Shown: piece after piece, positions 16,977-25,868 of the stretch
Layout: each line of letters opens with the position of its first letter
How positions within the stretch are numbered: position 1 is the first letter of the stretch
Made by a program: the position numbers and the translations under genes
Assembly: GCA_017849585.1 (NCBI GenBank)
Contig: JAFIGT010000021.1
Span: forward strand, 141,615 to 205,614
Length of the DNA: 64,000 nucleotides
Reading direction: 5' to 3'
DNA from: Verrucomicrobium sp.
Lineage (GTDB): Bacteria; Verrucomicrobiota; Verrucomicrobiia; Methylacidiphilales; UBA1321
Notes under the pieces: generated by a model
Databases searched by the model: none
Told to the model about the DNA's origin: nothing
Seen by the model: the letters and a program-made list of their open reading frames with translations, nothing else

Positions 16977-18404
16977 TCAGGCCTTGGGCTTGAGCAGCGG
17001 GAAGAGGAGGACGTCGCGGATCGATTCCGCGCCGGTGAGGACCATGGCGAGGCGGTCGATGCCGATGCCGATACCGCCAGCGGGGGGCATGCCGTATTCG
17101 AGCGCGGCGAGGAAGTCCTCGTCGAGGTCCATCTTTTCGCCGCCGGATTGTTCGAGGAGGCGTTCGCGTTGGACGATGGGGTTGTTCAATTCGCTGTAAC
17201 CGGGGGAGATTTCCTGTCCGGCCATGATGAGTTCGTAGACGTCGACGACGCTGGAGTCCTCGGTGTTCTGGCGGGCGAGGGGAACGAGTTCCTTGGGCAG
17301 GTGGGTGACGAAGAGCGGGTTCTTTTGCTTGGCTTCGACGAGCTTTTCGTAGACTTGGTTGGTGACTTCGAAGTCGACGAGGTCGGGGCCAATCTCGACG
17401 CCGAGTTCGGCGGCCTTGGCGCGGCGGCCTTCGGGCGTGAGCTGGAACCAGTCGGCTCCGGCGACGTCCGTAATGCAGTCGTTGTACTTCTTGCGCGGCC
17501 ACGGGCGGGTGAGGTCGATCTGGGTGGGGCCGACGACGAGGGTGCCCATGACCTTTTCGGCGACGGTGGTGATGAGTTCTTCCACGAGCTGCGCCATCAT
17601 TTCGAAGTCAGCGAAAGCCCAGTAGGCTTCGAGCATGGTGAACTCGGGGTTGTGCTTGCGGGAGATGCCTTCGTTGCGGAAGTTGCGGTTGAGTTCGAAT
17701 ATCTTGCCCATGCCGCCGACGAGCAAGCGCTTGAGGTAGAGCTCGGGGGCGATGCGGAGGAAGAGGTCGATGTTGAGGGCGTTGTGGTGGGTGACGAACG
17801 GCTGCGCGGCGGCGCCACCGGCGACGGCCTGCATCATGGGGGTTTCGACTTCGTTGAAGCCGCGGGCTTCGAAGAAGTTGCGGACTTCGCGCACGATGCG
17901 GCTGCGCAGGAGGAGGGTCTTGCGGGCGTCTTCGCTGACGATCATGTCGACGTAGCGCTGGCGGTAGCGGGCTTCCACGTCGGAGAGTCCATACCACTGG
18001 CTGGGGATGGGGCGCAGGGACTTGGAGAGGAGTCGCAGGGAGGAGAGCTTGAGGGTCTTTTCGCCGCTCTTGGAGGTGAAGAGGGTGCCTTCGCCACCGA
18101 TGAAGTCGCCGATGTCGAGGAGCTTCCAGTAGGCGAAGACGTCGTCGCCGAGGCTTTGCTTGTTGGCGTAGATCTGGAACTTGCCGTATTGATCTTGGAT
18201 GTGGGCGAAGACGCTCTTGCCCATGTCGCGAATGGAAACGAGACGACCGGCGATGCGGACGGTCTTGTTTTCTTCAAAGCCGTCGATCACTTCCTTGGTG
18301 GTGAGGGCGTCGGGATAGGCGGAGCCAAAGGGGTCGATGCCGAGTTGGCGCCAGGCTTCGAGCTTTTGGTGGCGCAGTTGGAGCAATTCGCTGAGTTCTT
18401 CCAT
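16977..18404 (-). CDS. lysS: Lysyl-tRNA synthetase, class II
   Basis: Charges tRNA-Lys. An N-terminal OB-fold anticodon-binding domain (VRIAGRLVSIRDMGKSVFAHIQD, about residues 50-130) is followed by the class II core: motif 1 near RSRIVREVRNFFEARGFNEVETP, motif 2 FRNEGISRKHNPEFTMLE, and motif 3 GIGIGIDRLAMVLTG near the C-terminus. At 475 residues it is slightly shorter than E. coli LysS. I start at the ATG at 18404 (MEELSELLQLRHQKL), as the upstream extension is unlike the family; no clear Shine-Dalgarno is present. The long open frame on the opposite strand (17148-19040) is a mirror artefact of codon bias. Confidence 0.96.
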   Translation of the reverse strand: MEELSELLQLRHQKLEAWRQLGIDPFGSAYPDALTTKEVIDGFEENKTVRIAGRLVSIRDMGKSVFAHIQDQYGKFQIYANKQSLGDDVFAYWKLLDIGDFIGGEGTLFTSKSGEKTLKLSSLRLLSKSLRPIPSQWYGLSDVEARYRQRYVDMIVSEDARKTLLLRSRIVREVRNFFEARGFNEVETPMMQAVAGGAAAQPFVTHHNALNIDLFLRIAPELYLKRLLVGGMGKIFELNRNFRNEGISRKHNPEFTMLEAYWAFADFEMMAQLVEELITTVAEKVMGTLVVGPTQIDLTRPWPRKKYNDCITDVAGADWFQLTPEGRRAKAAELGVEIGPDLVDFEVTNQVYEKLVEAKQKNPLFVTHLPKELVPLARQNTEDSSVVDVYELIMAGQEISPGYSELNNPIVQRERLLEQSGGEKMDLDEDFLAALEYGMPPAGGIGIGIDRLAMVLTGAESIRDVLLFPLLKPKA

Positions 18405-18539
18405 AAAAGTAAAAAAGGTGAGGGGCGAGACTACCTTGCCCGGATAGGGGAGACAATAGGAAATCAAGGGCAGGAGGTGGGTTCCTGCGGGAGTGCGGGT
18501 CTGATCGGGATGCGTCCGGTGGTGGCGGACGGACGGGGA

Positions 18540-18860
18540 TCAGGAGTAGCGGACGTCTTTGCCGGGCTCCATCTCGTAGTTGAACGAGGTGATTTTCGAG
18601 GAGAAGGGATCGAGCACCTGTTTTTGGAACTGGGTGTAGACGGCGCTTTCCTGGGCGTACTTCAGCTTGTCCATGTTTTCCAGGTCCATGGAGAAGAAAT
18701 AGGTATAGGGATTGGTTTTGACTTCGATCCGCTTGCCAACCCGGAGGTTGTTGATTTCCGGGATCTTGAGGAGACGGATACGCGTCTCTACCATGATGGA
18801 TTCGAGTTGTTCCGGGGTGACGGAAGGTTTGACTTCGAGCAAGCTGATGTGGTGAACCAT
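18540..18860 (-). CDS. Dabb (stress-responsive alpha/beta barrel) domain protein
   Basis: A 106-residue protein beginning MVHHISLLEVKPSVTPEQLE, the usual opening of the dimeric alpha/beta-barrel Dabb family, with the family-like segment TYFFSMDLENMDKLKYAQES and a terminal strand. Members are small cytoplasmic dimers of mostly unknown function; some are cyclases or stress proteins. It stands upstream of lysS on the same strand with about 135 nt between. Confidence 0.8.
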   Translation of the reverse strand: MVHHISLLEVKPSVTPEQLESIMVETRIRLLKIPEINNLRVGKRIEVKTNPYTYFFSMDLENMDKLKYAQESAVYTQFQKQVLDPFSSKITSFNYEMEPGKDVRYS

Positions 18861-19073
18861 GGCGAGGTGTCAGTGTGCTTGTGCCGCGCGGAGTGTCAAG
18901 GTGGAAAAGGCGTGGCAAAAGGAGTTTTTCTGTGGACGGAGGTGTTGGCTAAATGGAAATGTTCGCGATGTAAATCATTCTGTTTTCCTATTTCCTCGAC
19001 TTTTTTTGTGAAAAAAACATTATGGGTAAAATATTCCTAATTTATTTGGACTAACCTTTCGATTGATACTCTT

Positions 19074-19643
19074 GTGTTCGAGAACTTCCTAAAAAAACCA
19101 GACGCAGCTCCGGGTGAAAATCCGGAACCGCAAGAAACCTTACCTACTCCCATGAGCGATACCAAAAAAACCAACCTGACTGACGTATTCCGTTCCCCGG
19201 CGACCAATACCCGTATTGCCGGTCTTGAGACGACTTTGATCACGGCCGCGGCCGAGTTCAAAGGCTCTCTGGCCTTTTCGGGCGAGCTTCGCCTCGACGG
19301 ACGCATTGAAGGCAACATCCAGGCCGAAGATGGTCAACTGACCATCGGCGAGGAAGCCGTTGTGAAGGCGGAAATCTCGGTCAAAGATGTGATCATTTAC
19401 GGCAAGGTGCAGGGCGATATCACCGCACAGGGCCGCATTGAGATCAAGGGCAAGGCGCAGGTCTATGGCGACCTTCACGCGAATCGCGTGATGATCGAGG
19501 ACGGCGCGGTGTTCGTGGGTAATTCCAAGACGCTGAGCGGCGGCAATGAGCCGAAGCCGGAATTCAGCCAGATCTTCACCCGCCTCTCCAACGGGGGCTC
19601 TTCCCGGTCGAACGGGCACAGCTCGAAGGTTGAAGCGGAATAG
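19074..19643 (+). CDS. Bactofilin (polymer-forming cytoskeletal protein)
   Basis: A 189-residue protein. The bactofilin beta-helix occupies about residues 46-150 (FKGSLAFSGELRLDGRIEGNI, GKVQGDITAQGRIEIKG, QVYGDLHANRVMIEDGAVFVG), flanked by disordered Pro- and Ser-rich ends. Bactofilins polymerise without nucleotides into membrane-associated scaffolds that place cell-wall and stalk enzymes. The start is taken as GTG at 19074, giving MFENFLKKP, a membrane-binding-like N-terminus; an ATG at 19152 (MSDTKK) is an alternative. It is monocistronic, with an AT-rich upstream region and a strong terminator. Two further bactofilin-like genes are at 38328-39361. Confidence 0.9.
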   Translation: MFENFLKKPDAAPGENPEPQETLPTPMSDTKKTNLTDVFRSPATNTRIAGLETTLITAAAEFKGSLAFSGELRLDGRIEGNIQAEDGQLTIGEEAVVKAEISVKDVIIYGKVQGDITAQGRIEIKGKAQVYGDLHANRVMIEDGAVFVGNSKTLSGGNEPKPEFSQIFTRLSNGGSSRSNGHSSKVEAE

Positions 19644-19668
19644 AGAGGCTGTTTTTCTCGAATAACGA

Positions 19669-19702
19669 AAAACCCGGTGCTTTACGGCACCGGGTTTTTT
19701 GT
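19669..19702 (+). terminator. Intrinsic terminator of bactofilin gene
   Basis: CCCGGTGC (19673-19680) pairs with GCACCGGG (19687-19694) and is followed by T6. The stem is extended by AA/TT. Confidence 0.9.
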
Positions 19703-19740
19703 GGTGACGAGGCACGTCGGATTGCGCTAAGTGTGGCGGT

Positions 19741-20649
19741 ATGCTCCGCACGATCACTTTTCAGGGCCAGTCCGTGTATGAACTTTCCAATGGCCGTTCG
19801 ACGGCATTGATTGCTCCGCAGGCGGGGGCTCGCTTGCTGAACTGGAAGGTGGACGGACAGGCGGTCATTCATTGGCCGGAGACGGCGGATTGGTCCAAAC
19901 CCGCCCATGTGCGCGGTGGCAATCCGATCCTGTTTCCCTTTATCGCGCGGCACATGGTGAATGGCGAGATCGGCTGGTGGCTGGATGCGGTGGGTACGAA
20001 ACGTGAGCTGCCGATGCATGGTTTTGCGCGCAATGCGGTCTTCGGCGTGGTGCCGATGTCGGACCCGAACACCCTGCGGATGCGCATTATCCCGACGCCG
20101 CAAACGCAGGCGTGGTATCCATTTGAATTTGTATTCGATGTCGTCTATCGACTGGGCGAGGCAGAGCTTGAGGTGCGGCTGGAGGCGAGCAATAACGGGG
20201 TGGACCCGATGCCTTATTATATGGGACATCATTTTTACTTTGCCGTGCCGCATGACGCGCGTGAGCGGTGGGAGGTGAACATCCCGTGTGGGCAATGGGG
20301 AAATCAGGATTTTACGAACGGTTCCATTATCGAGCGTTCGGCGGCTTCGGCGGTGACGCCGTTATCCGATCCAAAGTTGAGCGACCGGTTCCATCTTGGG
20401 CTGAAATCGAAGGAGATTTCCCTGCTGGAACAGGGCACGGGCAAGGGCGTAGTGTTCGCTCTGGAAGCGGGCGGCAATGTGCCGTGGTTCGATGTGACGA
20501 CGTGGACGCAGGATGCTTCGTCGGACTTCTACTGCGTGGAGCCGTGGACGGGGCTGCCGAATGCGATCCACAATGGCAAGGGGCTGCGTTATCTCTCGCC
20601 GGGGTCGAAGGAAAGCGCGGTGTGCGTGCTTAAGGCGATGGGGTATTAG
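19741..20649 (+). CDS. Aldose 1-epimerase family protein
   Basis: A 302-residue beta-sandwich sugar mutarotase-like protein. Family marks are ISAP-like IAPQAGARLLNW, NPILFPFIARH, LPMHGFARNAVF (conserved His), YYMGHHFYFAVP (second conserved His) and VEPWTGLPNAIHNGKGLRYL near the C-terminus with the conserved Glu. It interconverts anomers of a hexose or hexose phosphate; the exact sugar cannot be told, and galT is distant. It follows the bactofilin terminator closely, so it has its own promoter. The 3' end overlaps the convergent next gene by 20 nt. Confidence 0.87.
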   Translation: MLRTITFQGQSVYELSNGRSTALIAPQAGARLLNWKVDGQAVIHWPETADWSKPAHVRGGNPILFPFIARHMVNGEIGWWLDAVGTKRELPMHGFARNAVFGVVPMSDPNTLRMRIIPTPQTQAWYPFEFVFDVVYRLGEAELEVRLEASNNGVDPMPYYMGHHFYFAVPHDARERWEVNIPCGQWGNQDFTNGSIIERSAASAVTPLSDPKLSDRFHLGLKSKEISLLEQGTGKGVVFALEAGGNVPWFDVTTWTQDASSDFYCVEPWTGLPNAIHNGKGLRYLSPGSKESAVCVLKAMGY

Positions 20650-21109
20650 GTTTCTTGGGAGTTTTGTCCAATTGGCTTTGGACAAGATTTACGGCTGATT
20701 GCAAGGGCTCTTTCAAATAGCCAAAAGAGCCGAATTCAGCTTTGGCCTTATCCAGTTTTATGCCTCGATAGGTCCAATACACATAGTCGTTCTCAATTAA
20801 AAAGAACGAGGCGCATCCGGGGTGTTCATAGCCCGTCTTGGTCCGAGTCAGGAATACCAGAAATCGTCCTGTGCGAAGAAAATCCCCATAAGGTTCTTTA
20901 AGTTCAAGATAGTGAACTCTAGGACCTTTCAGAACGTGGGTCACTTGGGCCAGAGCTCGTGGCGGGGTTGACTGGATGAGGGAATCAATCGTAACAATAG
21001 CGACGAGATCAGATCGGCGAATCAGGTCTTTGAGTTCAAGAATAATAATGGGATTCGCGAATGTGCGGGAAGTGCACAGAAGAAATAAAACAGCGAAGGC
21101 GTATTTCAT
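20630..21109 (-). CDS. Secreted hypothetical protein, low GC
   Basis: A 159-residue protein with a signal peptide (MKYAFAVLFLLCTSRTFA, cleavage after FA likely). The mature part has a repeating strand-like pattern (LIRRSDLVAIVTIDSLIQ, ALAQVTHVLKGP, RTGRFLVFLTRTKTGYEHPGC), reminiscent of small secreted beta-rich proteins that start with a line such as 'adlVVvgtv'. No family assignment is certain. GC content is lower than in both neighbours. I start at the ATG at 21109, which puts the signal peptide at the N-terminus; an ATG at 21124 is also possible. It is convergent with the epimerase gene. Confidence 0.62.
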   Translation of the reverse strand: MKYAFAVLFLLCTSRTFANPIIILELKDLIRRSDLVAIVTIDSLIQSTPPRALAQVTHVLKGPRVHYLELKEPYGDFLRTGRFLVFLTRTKTGYEHPGCASFFLIENDYVYWTYRGIKLDKAKAEFGSFGYLKEPLQSAVNLVQSQLDKTPKKPNTPSP

Positions 21110-21120
21110 ATCCCTCATAA

Positions 21121-21154
21121 TCAAAAAAGCCCGGTTTGCACCGGGCCTTTTTGA
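21121..21154 (-). terminator. Intrinsic terminator of clpP
   Basis: GCCCGGT (21129-21135) pairs with ACCGGGC (21140-21146) around TTGC, flanked by A6 on the left and T5 on the right. On the minus strand it follows the clpP stop by 15 nt; the symmetric A and T runs would let it work both ways. Confidence 0.88.
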
Positions 21155-21168
21155 TTCCAGCGGACTGG

Positions 21169-21795
21169 TTAGAGCTCGGTGGCTTTTTTGATGATCTTGT
21201 GGACGAGGCCGTAGGCTTTGGCTTCTTCGGCGGTCATCCAGAAATTACGGTCGGTGTCGTGTTCGATGCGTTCGATGGACTGGCCGGTTTGCTGGTGGAA
21301 GGTTTCGTTGAGGCGGGCGCGCATTTTGAGGATTTCCTGTGCCTCGATGCTGATGTCGCTGGCTTGGCCGCCGACGCCGCCGCTGGGTTGGTGCAGCATG
21401 AAGCGGGTGTTGGGGAGGCAGAAGCGGTTTTCCTTGTCCGCGGCGGCGAAGATGAGGGCGCCAGCGCTGGCGACCCAGCCGGTGCCGACGATTTTCACGC
21501 GCGGTTTCACGTAGCGGATCATGTCGAAGATGGTGTCGCCGGATTCGACGTGGCCGCCTTGTGAGTTGATGATGATGGTGATGTCGTCATCCGATTTGCT
21601 GGCGAGGACGAGCAGTTTGCTGGTCACTTCCTGGGCGAGTTTCTGGTTGATCTCGCCGTAGATGAGGATGGTGCGGGTTTCGAGGAGTTGAGCTTCAAAA
21701 GGGACCGGGCCCTTGGCGTCTTTCTCGGATTCCTTGCACGGTGCATCTTCTTCTTCGCTGAAACGGATGGGATTCATGGCAGTTAAATTAGTCAT
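21169..21795 (-). CDS. clpP: ATP-dependent Clp protease proteolytic subunit (ClpP)
   Basis: A 208-residue ClpP-type serine peptidase. The catalytic Ser is in GWVASAGALIF, the His in RFMLHQPSGGVGG and the Asp in IEHDTDRNFWMTAEEAKAYGLV, all in proper order; NSQGGHVESGDTIFDMI matches the substrate-binding handle region. The Ser motif (VASAGA) differs slightly from the usual AASMGA/ASMA, so this may be a ClpP2-like paralogue. It forms barrel complexes with AAA+ partners, which are not in this window; a ClpS adaptor gene is at 36827. It is monocistronic with its own terminator. Confidence 0.92.
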   Translation of the reverse strand: MTNLTAMNPIRFSEEEDAPCKESEKDAKGPVPFEAQLLETRTILIYGEINQKLAQEVTSKLLVLASKSDDDITIIINSQGGHVESGDTIFDMIRYVKPRVKIVGTGWVASAGALIFAAADKENRFCLPNTRFMLHQPSGGVGGQASDISIEAQEILKMRARLNETFHQQTGQSIERIEHDTDRNFWMTAEEAKAYGLVHKIIKKATEL

Positions 21796-21852
21796 GTATC
21801 GGCTCGGGGCAAGTCCGAACCAAGAATTAATTGGGCGGGCGTACGGGATTGT

Positions 21853-22836
21853 TCAGTTCTTTTTCTGGCGGGCGACGAATTCAATGGCGGCACCGCTCTG
21901 GAAGCGGAGGAGGCCACGGTTCTTTTCGTCGAGATAGCTGGTGGCGAGGTCGAGGGTGATGCCGGCGAGTTCGAGGCTGTTGCCGATGATGACGTAGTCG
22001 TATTCAATGCCGCCGAGCCGGGCGCGGTATTCGTCGGGATTGGGGATGTGGAAGCTGTGTTTGTCGGTGTGGCGGAGGATCTGGCGTCCGATGATGGCGA
22101 GGAGGATCAGGACGGCGGCGGCGAATCCCATGACCTTGAAGGTGCCCCACCAAGGTTCGGTTTTTTTCCAGTTGGTGCCGAGGAATAGGAAGAGAACCAT
22201 GTAATAGTGGATCGGGATGACGCAGAGGCTGACGATGCTGAGGGTGATCTTCCAGTCGAAGAGAATGAAGTAGGCGGCTCCGAGGAGTAAGCAGCAGCGG
22301 GCAAAGAACCAGAATTGTTCGACCATGACGGCTTCGCGCGGTCGCAAAATATTATGACCAAAACGACCTTTCAGGAGGGAGCGTTCGAGGCTGCTGATCT
22401 GTGCGCTGAAGGCAGACTTGGGTTCGGGCGTGGCGGAGCCGTTGCGTTCGGCGACCATCTGGTCGACGTTTACCGTGGGGCCACCTCCCGCCCCGGGCAT
22501 GCCGGAGAGGCCGTTGAGGACGGTACTCCAGAGGCCGGTGACGTTGCGGGTGACTTGCGAGGGATCTCCCTTGGCCATTTGTTGTACTTGTTCTCGGGCG
22601 GCGGCGGCGGGGTCTTGGGCGGTGTCCGTGGGGGTGGATTCAGTCTTCGCCTGAAGTTCCATTTGGGTGTCCGGGGGGATTAGGGCGTTCTCGATGCGGG
22701 CGAGGGGGACAATATAGGAGAAGACGCACAAGAGGGTGAGTGCGGCGGTGCGGGCGGGGAATTCGCGAATGAGAAAGGCGAGGGCGATGCACATGAGCAC
22801 GATGTCCATCGTGAAGTTGTACGAAGCGTAATTCAT
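21853..22836 (-). CDS. Hypothetical multi-pass membrane protein
   Basis: A 327-residue protein with two N-terminal hydrophobic segments (about residues 8-45), a hydrophilic Ala/Thr/Gly-rich region of roughly 100 residues (positions 55-155), then three to four membrane spans (about residues 170-270), and a soluble C-terminal part (YDYVIIGNSLELAGITLDLATSYLDEKNRG). No family is recognised. It precedes clpP on the same strand with a gap of 57 nt, so co-transcription is possible. Confidence 0.6.
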   Translation of the reverse strand: MNYASYNFTMDIVLMCIALAFLIREFPARTAALTLLCVFSYIVPLARIENALIPPDTQMELQAKTESTPTDTAQDPAAAAREQVQQMAKGDPSQVTRNVTGLWSTVLNGLSGMPGAGGGPTVNVDQMVAERNGSATPEPKSAFSAQISSLERSLLKGRFGHNILRPREAVMVEQFWFFARCCLLLGAAYFILFDWKITLSIVSLCVIPIHYYMVLFLFLGTNWKKTEPWWGTFKVMGFAAAVLILLAIIGRQILRHTDKHSFHIPNPDEYRARLGGIEYDYVIIGNSLELAGITLDLATSYLDEKNRGLLRFQSGAAIEFVARQKKN

Positions 22837-23161
22837 CCGTTATCCCTGGTTCATCCCTGTCAAAAGTCGCCGCGGTTAATAAGTGAGCGCCTTAACGGCC
22901 AATCCCATACAACGATTTTAGATCCCTTTCAATCAAGTATTTCGGGGTTGGTTCCGATAAGTAGCACTAACGTATGTGCCTTGGGTTCGCGTGTGACTTG
23001 TAATGATGTGTTTCACTCTCTGCTCAAATGGGATGCAAAGGATGAGGCAAATCGGCCGCTACGTGTATTTGTCACAAGTTTGGCTTCAAATTTGCTGGTC
23101 AAGCGAACCGCTGCACGACTACGTTTAATGCCGTTGTGCCATTGGAATCGTCGAAAACCTT
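22837..23161. other. Gene-free interval upstream of glucan phosphorylase
   Basis: This divergent intergenic region between the membrane protein gene and the phosphorylase gene is about 340 nt long and lower in GC. A short open frame at 22948-23163 has no coding character. No structured RNA or operator was recognised; it presumably holds both promoters. Confidence 0.5.
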
Positions 23162-23175
23162 AAGGAGGTAATGTT

Positions 23176-25737
23176 ATGTCAGATTGGCCGTTTACGTTTT
23201 CCGTCACCCCACAAATCCCCCCGCGTATCGAAGCGTTGCGGGAGATCGCATACAACCTCTGGTGGAGTTGGAATGAAAGCGCTATTTCGCTTTTCCGTCG
23301 GCTCGATCCCGTCCTGTGGGAAGAATGTCATCACAATCCGGTCCGGCTCTTGCGTAAAATCAAGCAGTCGAGCCTTGTGCGCGCGGCGAATGATGGCGAT
23401 TTCTGCAATCATCTGGACGACGTCATGGGCCAGCTCAATGCGTATCTGAGCAAGGGGGACCGCTGGTATCGCAAGACCTATCCGAACGAAGAGTCGAATC
23501 TGGTCGCGTATTTCTCGGCGGAATTTGGTTTTCACGAATCGCTGCCCATCTACTCCGGTGGTCTCGGCATTCTTGCGGGCGACCATTGCAAGGCGGCCTC
23601 GGATCTGGGGATTCCATTCATCGCGGTGGGCTTGTTGTATCGCCTTGGCTATTTCAAGCAGCGGATTAACAAGGATGGCTGGCAGGAATCCGAGCAGGTG
23701 AATTGGAATTTCTATGAACTGCCGATCACCGAAGTGCGCGTGGGCGATGATGCGAAGCCGTTGCTCATCTCCGTGCAATTGCCGGGCCGTCTCGTTTACG
23801 CCAAGGTCTGGCAGGTGCGCGTCGGCTTGATCCGTCTATTCCTGCTCGACACCGACATTCCCGACAATAACGAGGAAGATCGCAAGATCACCTACCAGCT
23901 TTATGGCGGTGATCACGAAATGCGCATCAAGCAGGAAATCGTTCTCGGCATTGGTGGTGTGCGCGCCATTCGCGAGATGGACTTGCACCCGATGGTCTAT
24001 CACTTGAATGAAGGTCACGCGGCGTTCCTTTCGCTGGAACGCATCCGTCGCCGGATGATGGAGCGCCAGCTTGGTTTCCAGGAAGCGTTGCAGGCGGTCG
24101 CGGCTTCGAATCATTTCACCACGCACACGCCGGTCCCGGCGGGCAATGATGCGTTCTCGCCCGAGCTGATGGGCAAGTACTTCACCGATTTTGCCCGTGA
24201 GTGCAAGATGGGCTTCGACGAGTTCATCCAACTGGGCCGTCCGTGGGAGAACAAGGCGGGCGATCCGTTCAGTATGACGATCCTTGCCCTGCGCACCTCG
24301 CGTCAGTCGAACGGTGTCAGCGCCATTCACGGCCGCGTTTCGCGGGAGATGTGGCAGGTGGTCTGGCCCGGCGTGCCGCAGGCGGAAATTCCGATCGGTC
24401 ACATCACGAACGGCATTCACACCCTCACGTGGATGGCTCCCGAAATTCGCTCCATGATCGAGCGTGTGGGCGGGGCATTCTGGGAGGACGATTGTTCGAG
24501 CAAGGAGGCGTGGAAATGCATTGAGAAGATCTCCGACGAGGAGCTCTGGACCGTGCATCAGAAACTCAAGATCAAGCTCATCCAGTTTGCGCGCAAAAAT
24601 CTGCATCACCAGCGCATGCCCGCCGGTTACAGCGCGGTGGATATCCGCGGGGCGGAGGATGTGCTCGATCCGCGGTTGCTGACCATCGGCTTTGCCCGCC
24701 GCTTTGCGACGTACAAGCGTGCGAATCTGTTGTTCCGCGACCTGAACCGTCTCGAAGCGATCGTCAATCACCCCGAGCGTCCCGTGCAATTCGTGTTTGC
24801 CGGCAAGGCGCACCCGGCGGATGACGGCGGCAAGCGGTTGATCCAGCGCATTTATCAAGTGGCGCAGATGCCGCAGTTCAAGAACCGGATTGTCTTCATC
24901 GAGAATTACGACATTGACGTGGCCCGTCACATGTATCATGGCGTGGACGTCTGGCTTAATAACCCGACCCGTCCGCTCGAGGCGAGCGGCACCAGCGGCG
25001 AAAAGGTGTGTCCGAATGGCGGCATCAACCTGAGCGTGCGCGACGGTTGGTGGGACGAGGCGATCGACGGCACCAACGGTTGGGCCATCGGCGAGGAAGT
25101 GCAGAGCCCCGATCCGGCGGTGCAGGACGAGTTCGATTGCATTTCGATCTACAGCCTGATCGAACACCAGATCGCGCCGCTCTACTATCGCCGCAACAGC
25201 AGCGATCTGCCGCATGAGTGGATGCAGTGGATGCGCCGCAGCATGGAGACGGTGGGGCCGGAGTACAACACGTTTCGCATGGTGCAGGATTACGCGAACA
25301 AGTTCTATCTCACGGCGGGAGCCAACGGGCGTCAACTACGTGAAAACGATTACCAGGGATCGATCCAACTGGCAGCGTGGAAGCAGCGTATCCGCGCGAA
25401 CTGGCACCAAGTGCAGGCGAAGGAAGTGCACTGGAAACACCCCAGTGCGTTCCGCGTCAGCGTCGGTGACGAGTTTGCCGTGGAGTGCAAGGTGCATCTC
25501 GGCCAGTTGGCGCCCGAAGAAGTGCAGGTGGAAGCGTATGTGCGCATGACCAGCGGTACGGTTTATCACGCGTATGTGCTCGCGGCGGCGGATAAGCTCG
25601 CCGATGGTTGGTACCTCTACAAGGGCGTGGTGCAGGCCGGAGATAGCGGTACGTACCAGTTCAATGTGCGGGTGCTGCCGTTCCATCCGAACATGGTACA
25701 GAAGCATGAGCTGCGACTGACCACTTGGGCGTCCTGA
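23176..25737 (+). CDS. glgP: Alpha-glucan (glycogen/maltodextrin) phosphorylase, GT35
   Basis: An 853-residue phosphorylase of the shorter bacterial/archaeal type (alpha-glucan phosphorylase). It releases glucose-1-phosphate from alpha-1,4-glucans. Visible landmarks are the N-terminal LREIAYNLWWSWNESA, EFGFHESLPIYSGGLGILAGDH, HLNEGHAAF, the nucleotide-sugar-type fold around VFAGKAHPADDGGK and the pyridoxal-phosphate lysine segment EASGTSGEKVCPNGGINLS, where the Lys aligns with the PLP Lys. A C-terminal beta domain of about 110 residues follows. A near-perfect AAGGAGGT at 23162-23169, 6 nt before the ATG, points to high expression. It is monocistronic and ends in a strong terminator. Confidence 0.95.
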   Translation: MSDWPFTFSVTPQIPPRIEALREIAYNLWWSWNESAISLFRRLDPVLWEECHHNPVRLLRKIKQSSLVRAANDGDFCNHLDDVMGQLNAYLSKGDRWYRKTYPNEESNLVAYFSAEFGFHESLPIYSGGLGILAGDHCKAASDLGIPFIAVGLLYRLGYFKQRINKDGWQESEQVNWNFYELPITEVRVGDDAKPLLISVQLPGRLVYAKVWQVRVGLIRLFLLDTDIPDNNEEDRKITYQLYGGDHEMRIKQEIVLGIGGVRAIREMDLHPMVYHLNEGHAAFLSLERIRRRMMERQLGFQEALQAVAASNHFTTHTPVPAGNDAFSPELMGKYFTDFARECKMGFDEFIQLGRPWENKAGDPFSMTILALRTSRQSNGVSAIHGRVSREMWQVVWPGVPQAEIPIGHITNGIHTLTWMAPEIRSMIERVGGAFWEDDCSSKEAWKCIEKISDEELWTVHQKLKIKLIQFARKNLHHQRMPAGYSAVDIRGAEDVLDPRLLTIGFARRFATYKRANLLFRDLNRLEAIVNHPERPVQFVFAGKAHPADDGGKRLIQRIYQVAQMPQFKNRIVFIENYDIDVARHMYHGVDVWLNNPTRPLEASGTSGEKVCPNGGINLSVRDGWWDEAIDGTNGWAIGEEVQSPDPAVQDEFDCISIYSLIEHQIAPLYYRRNSSDLPHEWMQWMRRSMETVGPEYNTFRMVQDYANKFYLTAGANGRQLRENDYQGSIQLAAWKQRIRANWHQVQAKEVHWKHPSAFRVSVGDEFAVECKVHLGQLAPEEVQVEAYVRMTSGTVYHAYVLAAADKLADGWYLYKGVVQAGDSGTYQFNVRVLPFHPNMVQKHELRLTTWAS

Positions 25738-25777
25738 GCCAGGCGGATGTGACCGTGCGTCACGTTCCCGTTTGACG

Positions 25778-25811
25778 AAAAAGCCTGCGATTTACATCGC
25801 AGGCTTTTTTG
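25778..25811. terminator. Intrinsic terminator between glgP and btaB
   Basis: GCCTGCGAT (25783-25791) pairs perfectly with ATCGCAGGC (25796-25804), loop TTAC, followed by T6 and preceded by A5. It serves glgP and, on the other strand, the btaA-btaB operon. Confidence 0.92.
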
Positions 25812-25868
25812 TGTCCGGTTCTGTCGAAAAAATATCGAGGGGGATGGTCTGCCGATACGGCTTTGATC

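Noticed and set aside
17148..19040. A 630-codon open frame on the plus strand across lysS and the Dabb gene
   Set aside because: Antisense mirror of lysS and the Dabb gene. It has the typical valine/glycine/glutamate composition of such shadows and no domain.
19100..19130. Cobalamin-riboswitch-like piece (GGGTGAAAATCCGG) upstream of the bactofilin
   Set aside because: Only one short match to the B12 box region; no CACTG-type core or second arm is present, and it lies in the coding sequence of the GTG-started bactofilin.
22948..23163. Short open frame upstream of glgP
   Set aside because: A 71-codon frame without a Shine-Dalgarno sequence or any domain; composition matches intergenic DNA.
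23836..25335. A 499-codon antisense frame across glgP
   Set aside because: Antisense shadow of a high-GC gene with certain identity.
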